Positions 18,160-27,972 of a stretch of 64,000 nt of DNA are shown here, piece after piece. The DNA comes from Roseovarius sp. ZX-A-9 (lineage in GTDB: Bacteria; Pseudomonadota; Alphaproteobacteria; Rhodobacterales; Rhodobacteraceae). Positions within the stretch are counted from its first letter, which is position 1; each line of letters opens with the position of its first letter. The notes beneath the pieces are model-generated. The model was not told the origin of the DNA. It ran no database searches and saw only the letters and a list, made by a program, of their open reading frames with translations. The translations under genes were made by a program, and so were the position numbers. The stretch covers positions 124,001-188,000 of the forward strand of contig NZ_JAPWHW010000005.1 of NCBI RefSeq assembly GCF_028369135.1, read 5' to 3'.

Positions 18160-19662
18160 TCATTTGCGGGTCCGGCGGCCCATGCGCAGAAACCCCAGCC
18201 GGGCAGCAATGCCGCCATCAGCCATCCGAGACAGGCAGCGAAGGCTGTAAACCCCGCACAGGACCGCGGCCAACACGCCAGGAACGATGGCCGCACCGGG
18301 CCACAGCACGGCAAGGATACGCAGCGCCGCGATGATCGCCATGAACAGGACCGCCAAGGTGACAACCCTGCCCGACCACCGAAAGCCGTGATGCCGTCTG
18401 GCCAACCCCGTCGCCAGCGCCAGCAGAATTGCCGTCATCGCGATCTTGCCAATGGCCAGCGATGCCAGCCCGAATTCCAGCCCGAGCAGGCCGGACACCA
18501 CCAAGGCAAAGGCAAGGTTGGCCAGAAACTGGGTTGTGAAATAGGCCTTGCTGTTCTGGTGGGCGACCATCAGGAAACCAACCACCCTGGCAGGTATCAG
18601 CAGGATATCCGACATCAGCCACCACCCCATGAGCGTCGCGACCGGTGCAAACTCGGCAGAAAAGAGCAAGGGCAGGATCCATTCAGCCGTCCCCGCCAAC
18701 CCGATCAGCAACGGGCCACTGACCAGCAGGCCCAGCCGGGCCTGCGCGTTCACCAAAGCGTTCGTTTCGGCAACGTTGGCAGCAGATTTCACCAACCGGG
18801 GATAGTAATCAGTCTGCATCGCCGCGATGAGAAAGCTGGTTGAAAGCCCCGAAATCGACAACACGGCCTGCAACCGTCCCACATCGGCCGTGCCGCGATA
18901 ATACCCGGTCACCGCCAGGACAAAGGTCACCGTCAGAAGTGCGACGCTGGTTCCGGCCATGTGAGCGAGCGAAATCGACACCGTCTCGCGCCATTGACCC
19001 GGCAGTGCCGCCCACCGCGGCGCCACGTCGACAGCGGCGTTGCGGGCCACCAGCACCAACCCGATCAGGAAGTTAAGCGCAGGCGTCAGCAAGACCAGCG
19101 CAATGACCCCCCCAAGGCGCCACTCCAGCAAGATCAGCGTGCCTATCCCGGTCGCAAGCGTGATTTCGATCACGCTCAGCCAGGCGAGTGGCTTGATAAA
19201 CCCAAGTGCCTGAAGCACCGCCGCCTGCGATCCGGCCATCAACGCCAGCAAGACGCCGATACCGATCAGCCCGCATTCCCATGCGCGTCCCGGATTCTGA
19301 AAAATCAGCTCAGCCAGCCATTCGCGGGCGAAGAATGCCGCCGGCACGGCAATCAGGCCAAGCAACAGATTACCGATGAACAGTGCAGTGCGGGCGTTCG
19401 ACAGGCGCAGGGGATCATCCTTCGCCAGCGCCATCTGGCGGACCCCGCCAAAGTTCAGCCCGAGCCCCGCAACCGACGCGACCGTTCCTTGCAGATTGGT
19501 AAACAGCCCGAACAGCCCGACCCCCGTCGGCCCCAGCAGCGCCGCGATGATCTTGAGCCGGACAATACCGATCAGGATACGTAACACCGAGGCGCTGCCG
19601 ATGATGGTCAACGCGCGCAGCGCCGCGCGGGATGCACTGCCCGAAGGCGTTTCGTTTTGCAC
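18160..19662 (-). CDS. Wzx-type flippase / MATE-like polysaccharide transporter
   Basis: A 500-aa polytopic membrane protein with roughly 12-14 hydrophobic segments, starting with ALRALTIIGSASVLRILIGIVRLKIIAALLG, typical of O-antigen translocases (Wzx, polysaccharide-biosynthesis/MVF clan). Such proteins flip lipid-linked glycans; related MATE/MVF proteins export small molecules. The GTG start lies only eight bases after the NRPS stop codon, so the two are almost certainly one transcript. That context suggests export of the NRPS product rather than O-antigen transport, and no glycosyltransferases lie nearby. A disrupted Wza-like gene 9 kb away is the only other polysaccharide hint. Confidence 0.85.
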   Translation of the reverse strand: MQNETPSGSASRAALRALTIIGSASVLRILIGIVRLKIIAALLGPTGVGLFGLFTNLQGTVASVAGLGLNFGGVRQMALAKDDPLRLSNARTALFIGNLLLGLIAVPAAFFAREWLAELIFQNPGRAWECGLIGIGVLLALMAGSQAAVLQALGFIKPLAWLSVIEITLATGIGTLILLEWRLGGVIALVLLTPALNFLIGLVLVARNAAVDVAPRWAALPGQWRETVSISLAHMAGTSVALLTVTFVLAVTGYYRGTADVGRLQAVLSISGLSTSFLIAAMQTDYYPRLVKSAANVAETNALVNAQARLGLLVSGPLLIGLAGTAEWILPLLFSAEFAPVATLMGWWLMSDILLIPARVVGFLMVAHQNSKAYFTTQFLANLAFALVVSGLLGLEFGLASLAIGKIAMTAILLALATGLARRHHGFRWSGRVVTLAVLFMAIIAALRILAVLWPGAAIVPGVLAAVLCGVYSLRCLSRMADGGIAARLGFLRMGRRTRK

Positions 19663-19670
19663 CGGGGCGT

Positions 19671-22600
19671 TCAGCCTGCCGACTTTCTGGCGATTCCGTC
19701 AAACGCGGCCTCAAAACAATCGGACACGCGGCGCGCGGTTTTGGCCGTCATGCCGATATCCCAGTGCGTGTCCTCGACGTAGTGGATGGTACGATCCGGC
19801 AGGATCGCCTGCAGGAACTCGGGGCTTCTCTCGAAGATCGCGCGGTGCTCTTCGGAGGCGACAATATCGACGTGGTCAGTGTAGGGTGCGAGGTCGTCAT
19901 AGGCTGCCGCCGACAACATCAGGCCACGCGCCCAGTAATCGAGGCTCATATGCTCCGGGGCGCCGTTGAACCGGCGCAGATAGCGCATCGATACATAGAT
20001 CCCATAGGCCCGCAGCGCCTTGGATCGCCGCCGGTCTCCCCGCAGATACCCGTCGCCGCCCAGCAGTCGTGCGTTGATCGCCCGATCGCACAGGTCGATC
20101 GCGCGCCCTGCAAAGGTCTTGGCCGTGAGGGTGTTCGGCAGGCCGGCTTCCAGACGCATGCGCATGACCTGCAGACGCGGGATATTCGGGTCAAGCAGGA
20201 CCAGATGCGTGATCGGGCGCCCCTTAGCGGCAAACTGGCGTGCAATCTCGGTGGCGACATAGGCGCCGATGCAGAATGCACTCAGCAGGATCGGCCCGGT
20301 CGGCCACCGCTTTTCGATCTGGCCAACATAGATCTGCGCAAGCTCTGTCAATGTCCAGATCGGCGGCGTGCCGGGGCGCATGCAGGGATGCTCCAGGTAC
20401 TTGACTGGCCGATGCGCGGTCAGCGCCAGATGAAACGCGGGCGGCGGTGCGGTGTATCCGACATCGCAGGGCACGATGAAAATCGGCGCCTGCCCGTCAT
20501 TGCCCTCTCCAAGTCCCAGATGCGTGGCAAGCGCGGCCGGGCTCGGCGCTTCGTATAGAACAGTGGTCGCCAGCCGGACTCCGAACTCTTTCTCGATCGC
20601 CAACAGCAGCCGGATCGCCGCCAGAGAGTTGCCGCCATTATCGAAAAGCGAATCCTGCGGCCCGAAAGCCAGGCTGCGCAGTTCGTGCCGGAACAACTCC
20701 GTCAGCTTTGCCACCACAGCGTCATCCGGCGCGGCCGCAGCGTGCGCCGAAGGGGCGGGCTGCGCCTCCTCGATGATCGGCAGCTCGGCCGCAGCGATGC
20801 GGTCGAGCTTGCCGTTCGGGGTGCGTGGTAGCCGGTCATGGGCGACATAGATCGCCGGGCGCAAATGAGGCGGCAAATATCGCGTCGCCGCTGCGCGCAA
20901 CGCGCCGACATCCAGCGGGCCGCGATGTTCGACATGAGCAACCAGACGCATGTCGGCCAGCCCTTCGCGTTGCAATAACCGCATCAGCGCGGTCGCCGGA
21001 TCATCGCTTGTGCCAGCCTTCTGCATCGCCGTGGCGATGGTTTCGGCAGGCAGCGTGCGCAGCAGTTCGGGCAAAGGCCGAACATCCGCTGCGGTGACAA
21101 CCACTGCCGGTATCATCCGGGTCCGCAGAAGGGTGTTTTCCACCTCCCCCGGCTCGATCCGCGCACCACCGATATTGATCTGGTCATCGCTCCTGCCAAG
21201 ATAGACAAGCTGCCCATCGCAGATGACGGCGCGGTCACCGGTTCGGAAATAGCGCGGCCCCGGCAACTCGGCAAAAGCCGAATGATCCGCGCACGCGCCA
21301 AATCGCTCTGCCGTCGCGGCGGGGTTTTCCGCATAGCCATCTGCCACGCCTGCGCCGCCGATGATCAAATGCCCCGGCACGCCGCTGGGCAGGATATTGT
21401 CCTCGGCATCGACCACGGCCACCCACGCCCCCGCGACCGGACGGCCGGACAGGACGACGCTGTCGGTCGGCTTGCATTTATGCGCTGTTGCCCAGACCGT
21501 CGCTTCTGTGGGGCCGTATTCGTTGGTCAGGGCCGATCCGGGGACCGCTTCGAAATGGCGCGTCAACGTGGTCACGGGACAGGCCTCGCCTGCGACAATG
21601 ACATGTGTCGGCCATGGCTCTGCCGGGTCGCGCCGATCCAGCATCGCGTTATAGAGCGTGGGAACGCAGAGCGTATGTGTCGCACCGGTCAGAAGCCGCG
21701 CCAGCGCATCCACATCCCGCGCCTCCTGCTCGGTCGGCAGCACGAGCGTGCCACCCGTCGCAAGCGTCCAGAACAGCCCGGCGATACTGCTGTCAAACGC
21801 AAAGCTAGACAGCATTGCGAAGCGGGATGGCGGGGCATCGTAGAAAATGTCGCGTGCATTGGTGCTGTCCGATACCTGCCGGTGGGTGATGCTGACCCCG
21901 CGCGGCGTGCCCGTCGATCCGGACGTGAAGATCAGGTAGGCCGCATCGTCGGCCTTCGGGCTGGGCAAAGGCGCCCTCTGGCCATTCCATCCAGCGCCAT
22001 CAATGCCATTTTCCGTAACACCAAGGCAGGGAATGTCTATTCCCCCCGCCACCGCCGCCGGGTCATCCACGATGGCAAGACGCGCCTTCGCGCCCACCAC
22101 GATCGTTCGGATACGCTCAGGCGGATAGCTGGGATCGACCGGGACATAGACGCCTCCCGCCCGAAGCACACCCAGCATCGCAGCGATCAGATGCGCCGAG
22201 CGGGCCTTGCAGACGATCACCCGGTCGCCCGCGCCAACGCCCGCGGCCCGCAGCCGCGCGGCGATGGCATCCGACCACTGGCTCAGTTGCGTCCAGCTGA
22301 TGCTCTGCCCGCCGCAGGTCACTGCTGTCGCAGCCGGATTTTTCTCTACATTCTCAAGTATCCGGTCGAGGACAAGCCGGGGATCGCGCACCGGCGGCCC
22401 GATCAGCACGCTCCGGTCCATCGCGCCATCGCCAACACGGTTTACAGTGTCGGTTGGCGATCGAACGGCGCGGCACAGGGCATCTTCTACCCGTGCCAGC
22501 ATCGCGTTTGCCACGTCCCGGCTGATCTTTGCGCCTGAATATTCGATACCGACATCCACGGTATCCTTCCGCAGCTCGACAAAGATCGAAAGATCCGTCA

Positions 22601-25600
22601 CCGCAGAACCGTTGAACGCAACCCGTTGCGTGACGGGCTTACCATCCAGTTCGGTGGGGATCGCATCGTCATAGGCGACCAACACGCGCAGCGGCTCCGC
22701 CGCCAGTCCGGCGGCCCGCCTGTCATCCAGGATTTGGCTGATGGGATAGGACCGGTGCGGCAACGCACGCCCGACCGCGAGCCCCGCCTGCTGCGCCAAC
22801 GCCGCAATTGTCGTCCCCCGCGCGCAATCGAGCCTGACAGGCAACGGATTGAGAAGATATCCGAAAAGCGGCTGTGCATCCGGGTGGTCACGGGTAGAGG
22901 CGACAATGCCGATCTCCAGATCACTGCCAGCCATGTAGGGGCGCAACCCTGCGGCGGTCGCTGCCAGAGACAGCGACACCGGCCTTTCGTTCGCAGCGCG
23001 CACTTCATCTGGCGACAGTGAACTGCGGCGCGTCACAAAACCGTCCGGCGCACCCGGTGCAGCAGTTTCGCAGAGCAGAGCCGAGGCCGGCGTCTGCGTC
23101 CCGGACTCGAACCAGAACGCTCGATGCGCCGCCTGCCCCGTTTCAACCTGCCAAGCGCAGAAAGATGCGTAATCGGTTCGCAATTCGGGTGCCGGGTGGC
23201 CCGCCAGCACGTCGATGATCTGCGCCCACAGCTGATCAAAGCTGTCGTGATCGCCACTCACATGGTGGATCGCAAAGGTGATCACCGTCGACCCATCCCG
23301 CACCGGCTGTATCAGGCACCGCAACAACGGGCCATCCGACAGATCAAACGGCGTGATCTGGAATGCCGAAATGGCCTCCGGGACGGCCTCCACCACGATC
23401 GCATCGCGAGAGGTCACGACCTCGATTGCCTCGTCCCGCCCCAGCTTGCGGCGCGGTGTTCCATAGCTCCATGACAGCGGTTGATGCTGCGGCGCGACCG
23501 CCCGCAACGCTGCCTCGAACCGGGGCGCATCTACTGTGCCCGCGACATGAAAAACCCGCGCCACATTGTACATCAGCGCATCAGGCCGCGCCCGTTGGTC
23601 AAAGAGCAGCGTCTGCTCGCCCACCGACAGCGGCGGGACATCGTCTTCGAGCAGCCGCGTGATTTCCGGCGCCGCCGCAGCGGGCCGAGCCGCCCCTTCG
23701 GATGCCATCAGCCGGTCGATCTCTTCAGCGAGCGCGCGCGGCGTGGTGTGGGTAAAGGCCAGATCCTCGCGGATGCGCGCACCGAACTCGGCACTCAGCC
23801 GCACGATCATCTCAAGCGCGGCCAGCGAATCGCCGCCAAGCGCAAAGAAACTGTCATCGATCCCGATAGGCTCGATCCGCAGTTGCTTCTCCCATGCCGC
23901 TATGATCACTTCCTCGGTGCTATTCGATGGCGCGGCAACCGGCTCCAACGTATGGCGATGGATCCGATCCGGCCCCGGCAGCGCAGCCATGTCGAGCTTG
24001 CCATTGCGGGTCAGCGAAAACTCCGGAACCGCCACGAACGCGGCTGGAATCGCATGGGCTGGCAGGGTTTGCGCCAGAAAGGCCCGAAATTCGGCCGCCG
24101 AAGGCGCCTGCGTCACACCTTCGGCCAGCTTGACCCAGGCGGTCAGGGTCTGGCGTGGCGCGGGATCATAGCCGATCTCTGACAACATGCGCGCCACATC
24201 ATCCGCGTCCAGATCGTCGTCCAGCTCTGCCATCGCCTCGTCGCGGGTCTTGTGCCCCAGACGCACATCCCAGGCATAGGGAACCGCGTAGTTGTGATAG
24301 CCCTGCTCGATCTTGTGGGTGTGGATTCCTGCGGCGTTGATCAGGCAGTTGGTTGACCGGCCGGTATCCTCGGGCCGCAGCCAGGGGGTGCGATCCGCGA
24401 GGTACGCCAGCATCGTCGTGAGATCGACATCGACGTAGCGATAGAAATCCAGGTATTCGACCTGCTCGAACACCGCGTCATCCCGAAAGGCACGGGTATC
24501 CAGCAGCCGGTTCGCGGCGTCGTCGATGCGGTGATAGCTGCGCCGCGCCTTCAGCACGGCCCGATCGATGGCATCGGGGTCGAACCGGTCCAGCGCGAAC
24601 TGTTGCGGTATCAGCCGCGTCTCGAAAAGCTGCCCGCGCGACAGGCCCGTGACGATCAACGGGATACCCAGCTCCAGCGCGCGATTGGTGGCCAGCGTGT
24701 AGATGGTCTTGAAACAGCCATTGCAGACGTTGGAATGCGACGCCAGAGAGTCTCGGAAAATGGCGTTCATCGCCGGGGTGGTCGCGAACTCGTGGTCAAT
24801 GCCCAGCTCATTCACGATGCGGCGGATGTTGTCCTTGGCCTGCTCCGAGATATAGCCATTGTCGAGCGTCAGGGCGTAGGGCGTGAACCCCAGATCGATC
24901 AGGCGGTAGAGCGCATAGGTGGAATCCTTGCCGCCGCTCAGCAGGTGCATGCAGTCATATTTGCCCGTTGCGGACGCGCGGGCCGCGGTTTGCCTGGCGG
25001 CCAGATCCTCCTCGGTCCGGAACCAGCTACGAGCGACCGGCGCAACGCGGTCATACTCGCGACAGGTCTGGCATATCTGCGCATCATCGAAGGCAATACC
25101 CGGCACATCATCCGGCAACCCGCAGCGCGCGCAATACACGCGCACAGGTTTCGGCGAGGGCGCCCAGCAGCCCGCGGCGACATTCGCGACCGACGGATGA
25201 CAACTCAGCGCGTGTTCGATCTCGGTCAGGTCGATACGGATGCCGCCAACCTTGATCTGCGTGTCAAAGCGCCCGAGATACTCCAGCTCACCATCATTGC
25301 GAAGTCGCACGATATCGCCCGACCGGTAGTAGCGCATGCCGTCCAGTTCCACGAAAGGTCCGCGCCCCGTGTCGCCCAGGTATCCGGCCATCACACCGGG
25401 ATGCGAAATCAGCAATTCGCCCGCAACCCCCACAGGCACGCGCTGGTCATAGCGGTCGACGATCCGCAGTGTTGTGCCGGGGGCCGGTTTTCCGATCAAC
25501 ACATCACTGCCGGCCAAATCCGCACCAAGGCGGTAGATCATGCAGCCGACCACAGCTTCGGTCGGGCCATATTCGTTGAAGATTCCGATACCGGAGTTGG

Positions 25601-27743
25601 CACTGCGCAAATCCTCGGCAATGCGCATGGCAAATGCTTCACCCCCCACCACCAGCGTTTGCAGCGCATGTCCCCTACCCATGAGCCGGGTCAGGATCTT
25701 TAGGTGCGAGGGTGTCGCCTTGCACCATGTGATCGCGGGCGTGGCGGCGATCTGCGCCATCGCCTCGGCGCCGCTGCCGGGACAGACAACCAGCCGCCCC
25801 CCGGCAAGGATCGGGGCAAAAACCGTCGTCAGGGTCAGATCGAATGTCAGCGAGCCGAATAGTGACGCAACAGGTGGTTCCGCTGCGTCGAAATAGGACG
25901 CGAGCGCGAAGCGGACGTAACGCGCCAGCCCCAGATGGGTGATCGGCACGCCCTTCGGCTCCCCGGCAGAGCCGGACGTGAACAGCAGGTAGGCTTCGCT
26001 TTCATCGCTGACCGCCGCTAGCGGGGCGGCGGCGTGGGTGCGCAACCCGTCGACCTGATCGGCAGAGGTGAACACATGGGCAAGCCCCGCCCGTTCAGCC
26101 AGCTTCCTGCGCCGCGCCTCAGGCTGGGTCGGGTCGATGGGAACAAAGGACGCCCCGGCCAGCAGGATGCCGTAGATCGCGGCCACCGCCTGAATGGACG
26201 GGCCCAGCGCGACGCCGATCCGCGCTCCCGGTTGGCACGTCTGGCCGATCGATGCGGCCACCCCGCACGCCCATTGCCACAACGCGTCCCCGGTCAGTGC
26301 GATATCGTCCTGCTCGATCACGACCGCAGAATTGCCAGCCAGCGCCGCTTTCAGGCGCTCAGGCAGCAGCACTGCCGCGCCATCGAAATCCGGGGCGGCT
26401 TCCCATTCGGCAATCAAGGCCGCATCCGCCGCGCCACAGATTGGCACCGCCCCCAGTGGGCTCTCGGGATCATCCAGCAGGGCGCGCAAGATCGCTTGCA
26501 GATGCTCCGCGATCCGGTCGCGATAGCCATCGCCCGCCGCACCGTGCCCGATGTCCAGCACTAGGTCGAAGCGGTCGGGCGTGCGCCCCTGCGCATCGGC
26601 ATATAGGGTCGAATGCAACCGCAACGCCTGCCCCGCATCCATCGCGCCACAATGCAACCACTGCACGCGGGCCGGGATATCGCAGAACTGCGTCGGTGCG
26701 GTTTCGGGCGGCAGAACGTTGACCAGCGCCGCGTAGTCAGGCGCGGGGCTGGTTCCGGGGATCGCGAATTTGAGCGTGTCGAAAACAGCCGCCGCAACCC
26801 GTCGATGAAACGCCGCATGCGTCTCGCCCACGACAATCTCGATATCCATCGGAAACACCTCGACAAGCGCGCCGATACAGCGGCGCGAGGCCGCACTGGT
26901 CCGGTGGCTGACGGGCAGACCAATGGAAAACTGGCAATCGCCGCTGACCCGGTGGATCAACAGAGCCAACGCCGCTGTCAGCAGCACCGTATGCGACAGG
27001 TTGCCGAAAGGGAGAGCATAAACACCTTTTTCGCGTGTCTCCAGCAGATCGCGTATCTCATCCGAAAGCGGAACGGCCACCTGCGACGCGCAAGGCGTCG
27101 GCAGGTCGGACGCTGGGTAAAACCCACCGGGGCGCGGTGCCGGAACACGCTTTCTCCAGTGCTGCAACGCGCGCTGCACCATCGGATCAGGCGCACGCGG
27201 CAGCGCCGCAACCCAGCCATGGTAAGACACCTCCCCGAGCGCGCCATCTCCGCCGTAGGCCGCGGCGGTCGCCTCAAACACAAGCGCGGAACTGGCAGCA
27301 TCGGTGAGAGTATGGTGAATGTTGAGATACCACGACGCCGTGTCGTCCTCGTGCCGCAGCAAGACGCTGTCATAACCGCAAACACCCATGTCGAGCGGCC
27401 GCGCAGATCGCCGCCGCGCCCACTCGGCCACCTTGCCTCGCGCCAGCGGTATCACCTCGGCCGGACGTGGCGGATCAGCCAGAACCACGGCCGCCGCACC
27501 ACCCGCAGGCGTCATCCGGGTACGCAAGGCATCCGACGCCTGAACAACCGTACCAAAGGCCCGTACGAACCGGTCGTTATCGATGGCGCCATCCAAATGC
27601 GCAAGCAATGCCATGTTTTGGACAGGCGCGTCCGGATGCCGTGTCTGGGACGCCCAGAGTACCCGCTGCATCGCAGATAGCGGCACTTCGATCTGACGCG
27701 GCGGGTCTGCCACCGCCAGATCAGTCTGCTCAGACCCATCCAC
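19671..27743 (-). CDS. Dimodular nonribosomal peptide synthetase with a PP-loop ATPase inserted in A1
   Basis: A protein of about 2690 aa. Order: C1 (HHTLTDA near residue 141), A1 (TSGSAGEPKG about 585, NEYGPTE, A8 at about 823-842), an inserted PP-loop ATP-pyrophosphatase (about 864-1193), the rest of A1 (LPAHAIP, NGKLD), PCP1 (GGDSL about 1303), C2 (HHVSGDH about 1491), A2 (TSGSTGTPRG about 1935, NEYGPTE, NGKLD), PCP2 (GGNSL about 2369) and a thioesterase with a Cys nucleophile (SAFCIGAY about 2489; His about 2658). Eight-residue codes aligned by eye to GrsA are DLTKVGEVG for A1 (Asn-like) and DSALIAEVW for A2 (not assigned). GTG 27743 is chosen because CGGGAG lies seven bases upstream; an upstream in-frame ATG at 27872 lacks this. 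C1 at the N-terminus implies it accepts a starter from a free carrier protein. Confidence 0.93.
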   Translation of the reverse strand: MDGSEQTDLAVADPPRQIEVPLSAMQRVLWASQTRHPDAPVQNMALLAHLDGAIDNDRFVRAFGTVVQASDALRTRMTPAGGAAAVVLADPPRPAEVIPLARGKVAEWARRRSARPLDMGVCGYDSVLLRHEDDTASWYLNIHHTLTDAASSALVFEATAAAYGGDGALGEVSYHGWVAALPRAPDPMVQRALQHWRKRVPAPRPGGFYPASDLPTPCASQVAVPLSDEIRDLLETREKGVYALPFGNLSHTVLLTAALALLIHRVSGDCQFSIGLPVSHRTSAASRRCIGALVEVFPMDIEIVVGETHAAFHRRVAAAVFDTLKFAIPGTSPAPDYAALVNVLPPETAPTQFCDIPARVQWLHCGAMDAGQALRLHSTLYADAQGRTPDRFDLVLDIGHGAAGDGYRDRIAEHLQAILRALLDDPESPLGAVPICGAADAALIAEWEAAPDFDGAAVLLPERLKAALAGNSAVVIEQDDIALTGDALWQWACGVAASIGQTCQPGARIGVALGPSIQAVAAIYGILLAGASFVPIDPTQPEARRRKLAERAGLAHVFTSADQVDGLRTHAAAPLAAVSDESEAYLLFTSGSAGEPKGVPITHLGLARYVRFALASYFDAAEPPVASLFGSLTFDLTLTTVFAPILAGGRLVVCPGSGAEAMAQIAATPAITWCKATPSHLKILTRLMGRGHALQTLVVGGEAFAMRIAEDLRSANSGIGIFNEYGPTEAVVGCMIYRLGADLAGSDVLIGKPAPGTTLRIVDRYDQRVPVGVAGELLISHPGVMAGYLGDTGRGPFVELDGMRYYRSGDIVRLRNDGELEYLGRFDTQIKVGGIRIDLTEIEHALSCHPSVANVAAGCWAPSPKPVRVYCARCGLPDDVPGIAFDDAQICQTCREYDRVAPVARSWFRTEEDLAARQTAARASATGKYDCMHLLSGGKDSTYALYRLIDLGFTPYALTLDNGYISEQAKDNIRRIVNELGIDHEFATTPAMNAIFRDSLASHSNVCNGCFKTIYTLATNRALELGIPLIVTGLSRGQLFETRLIPQQFALDRFDPDAIDRAVLKARRSYHRIDDAANRLLDTRAFRDDAVFEQVEYLDFYRYVDVDLTTMLAYLADRTPWLRPEDTGRSTNCLINAAGIHTHKIEQGYHNYAVPYAWDVRLGHKTRDEAMAELDDDLDADDVARMLSEIGYDPAPRQTLTAWVKLAEGVTQAPSAAEFRAFLAQTLPAHAIPAAFVAVPEFSLTRNGKLDMAALPGPDRIHRHTLEPVAAPSNSTEEVIIAAWEKQLRIEPIGIDDSFFALGGDSLAALEMIVRLSAEFGARIREDLAFTHTTPRALAEEIDRLMASEGAARPAAAAPEITRLLEDDVPPLSVGEQTLLFDQRARPDALMYNVARVFHVAGTVDAPRFEAALRAVAPQHQPLSWSYGTPRRKLGRDEAIEVVTSRDAIVVEAVPEAISAFQITPFDLSDGPLLRCLIQPVRDGSTVITFAIHHVSGDHDSFDQLWAQIIDVLAGHPAPELRTDYASFCAWQVETGQAAHRAFWFESGTQTPASALLCETAAPGAPDGFVTRRSSLSPDEVRAANERPVSLSLAATAAGLRPYMAGSDLEIGIVASTRDHPDAQPLFGYLLNPLPVRLDCARGTTIAALAQQAGLAVGRALPHRSYPISQILDDRRAAGLAAEPLRVLVAYDDAIPTELDGKPVTQRVAFNGSAVTDLSIFVELRKDTVDVGIEYSGAKISRDVANAMLARVEDALCRAVRSPTDTVNRVGDGAMDRSVLIGPPVRDPRLVLDRILENVEKNPAATAVTCGGQSISWTQLSQWSDAIAARLRAAGVGAGDRVIVCKARSAHLIAAMLGVLRAGGVYVPVDPSYPPERIRTIVVGAKARLAIVDDPAAVAGGIDIPCLGVTENGIDGAGWNGQRAPLPSPKADDAAYLIFTSGSTGTPRGVSITHRQVSDSTNARDIFYDAPPSRFAMLSSFAFDSSIAGLFWTLATGGTLVLPTEQEARDVDALARLLTGATHTLCVPTLYNAMLDRRDPAEPWPTHVIVAGEACPVTTLTRHFEAVPGSALTNEYGPTEATVWATAHKCKPTDSVVLSGRPVAGAWVAVVDAEDNILPSGVPGHLIIGGAGVADGYAENPAATAERFGACADHSAFAELPGPRYFRTGDRAVICDGQLVYLGRSDDQINIGGARIEPGEVENTLLRTRMIPAVVVTAADVRPLPELLRTLPAETIATAMQKAGTSDDPATALMRLLQREGLADMRLVAHVEHRGPLDVGALRAAATRYLPPHLRPAIYVAHDRLPRTPNGKLDRIAAAELPIIEEAQPAPSAHAAAAPDDAVVAKLTELFRHELRSLAFGPQDSLFDNGGNSLAAIRLLLAIEKEFGVRLATTVLYEAPSPAALATHLGLGEGNDGQAPIFIVPCDVGYTAPPPAFHLALTAHRPVKYLEHPCMRPGTPPIWTLTELAQIYVGQIEKRWPTGPILLSAFCIGAYVATEIARQFAAKGRPITHLVLLDPNIPRLQVMRMRLEAGLPNTLTAKTFAGRAIDLCDRAINARLLGGDGYLRGDRRRSKALRAYGIYVSMRYLRRFNGAPEHMSLDYWARGLMLSAAAYDDLAPYTDHVDIVASEEHRAIFERSPEFLQAILPDRTIHYVEDTHWDIGMTAKTARRVSDCFEAAFDGIARKSAG
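24164..25150 (-). other. PP-loop N-type ATP-pyrophosphatase domain embedded in NRPS A1
   Basis: About 330 residues unrelated to adenylation domains sit between motif A8 (GRFDTQIKVGGIRID) and A9. They open with a four-Cys zinc-ribbon (YCARCGLP then CQTCREYD), followed by the P-loop LLSGGKDSTYALYRL, then CNGCFKTIYTL with another CxxC and LIVTGLSRGQLFETRL. This order matches the WbpG/PseA-type N-acetyl-sugar amidotransferases, which adenylate a carbonyl before nitrogen transfer. Reading frame and codon bias are continuous with the flanking A domain. Its chemistry here is unknown. Confidence 0.85.
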
Positions 27744-27972
27744 TGGAATTCTCCCGGGTTGCGTGACACATGACCTTAGACGAAATCCCAATTTGCAAGA
27801 AGGCTTGGATACCCGATTTACGAGCCCGTTCAAAAGTGCATTACGCACCATATCGGGATCAGTACAGCCCATGATTGAGTCTTGTTCCTGCAGGGGATTT
27901 GACTAAACTGCTGTCTCGATTACTTTCCACGCCCCATCAAAGATCATAAGCTAATGAAAAGGCTGTTTTATT
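27744..27972. promoter_or_regulatory. Divergent control region of the NRPS cluster
   Basis: About 230 bases, clearly more A/T-rich than the flanking genes, separate the leftward NRPS from the rightward HupE-like operon and must carry promoters for both. A possible rightward pair is TTGACT (27899-27904) with TACTTT (27921-27926) at a 16-base spacing; the match to consensus is weak. No convincing operator palindrome was found, and no dedicated regulator gene is in the cluster. Confidence 0.45.
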
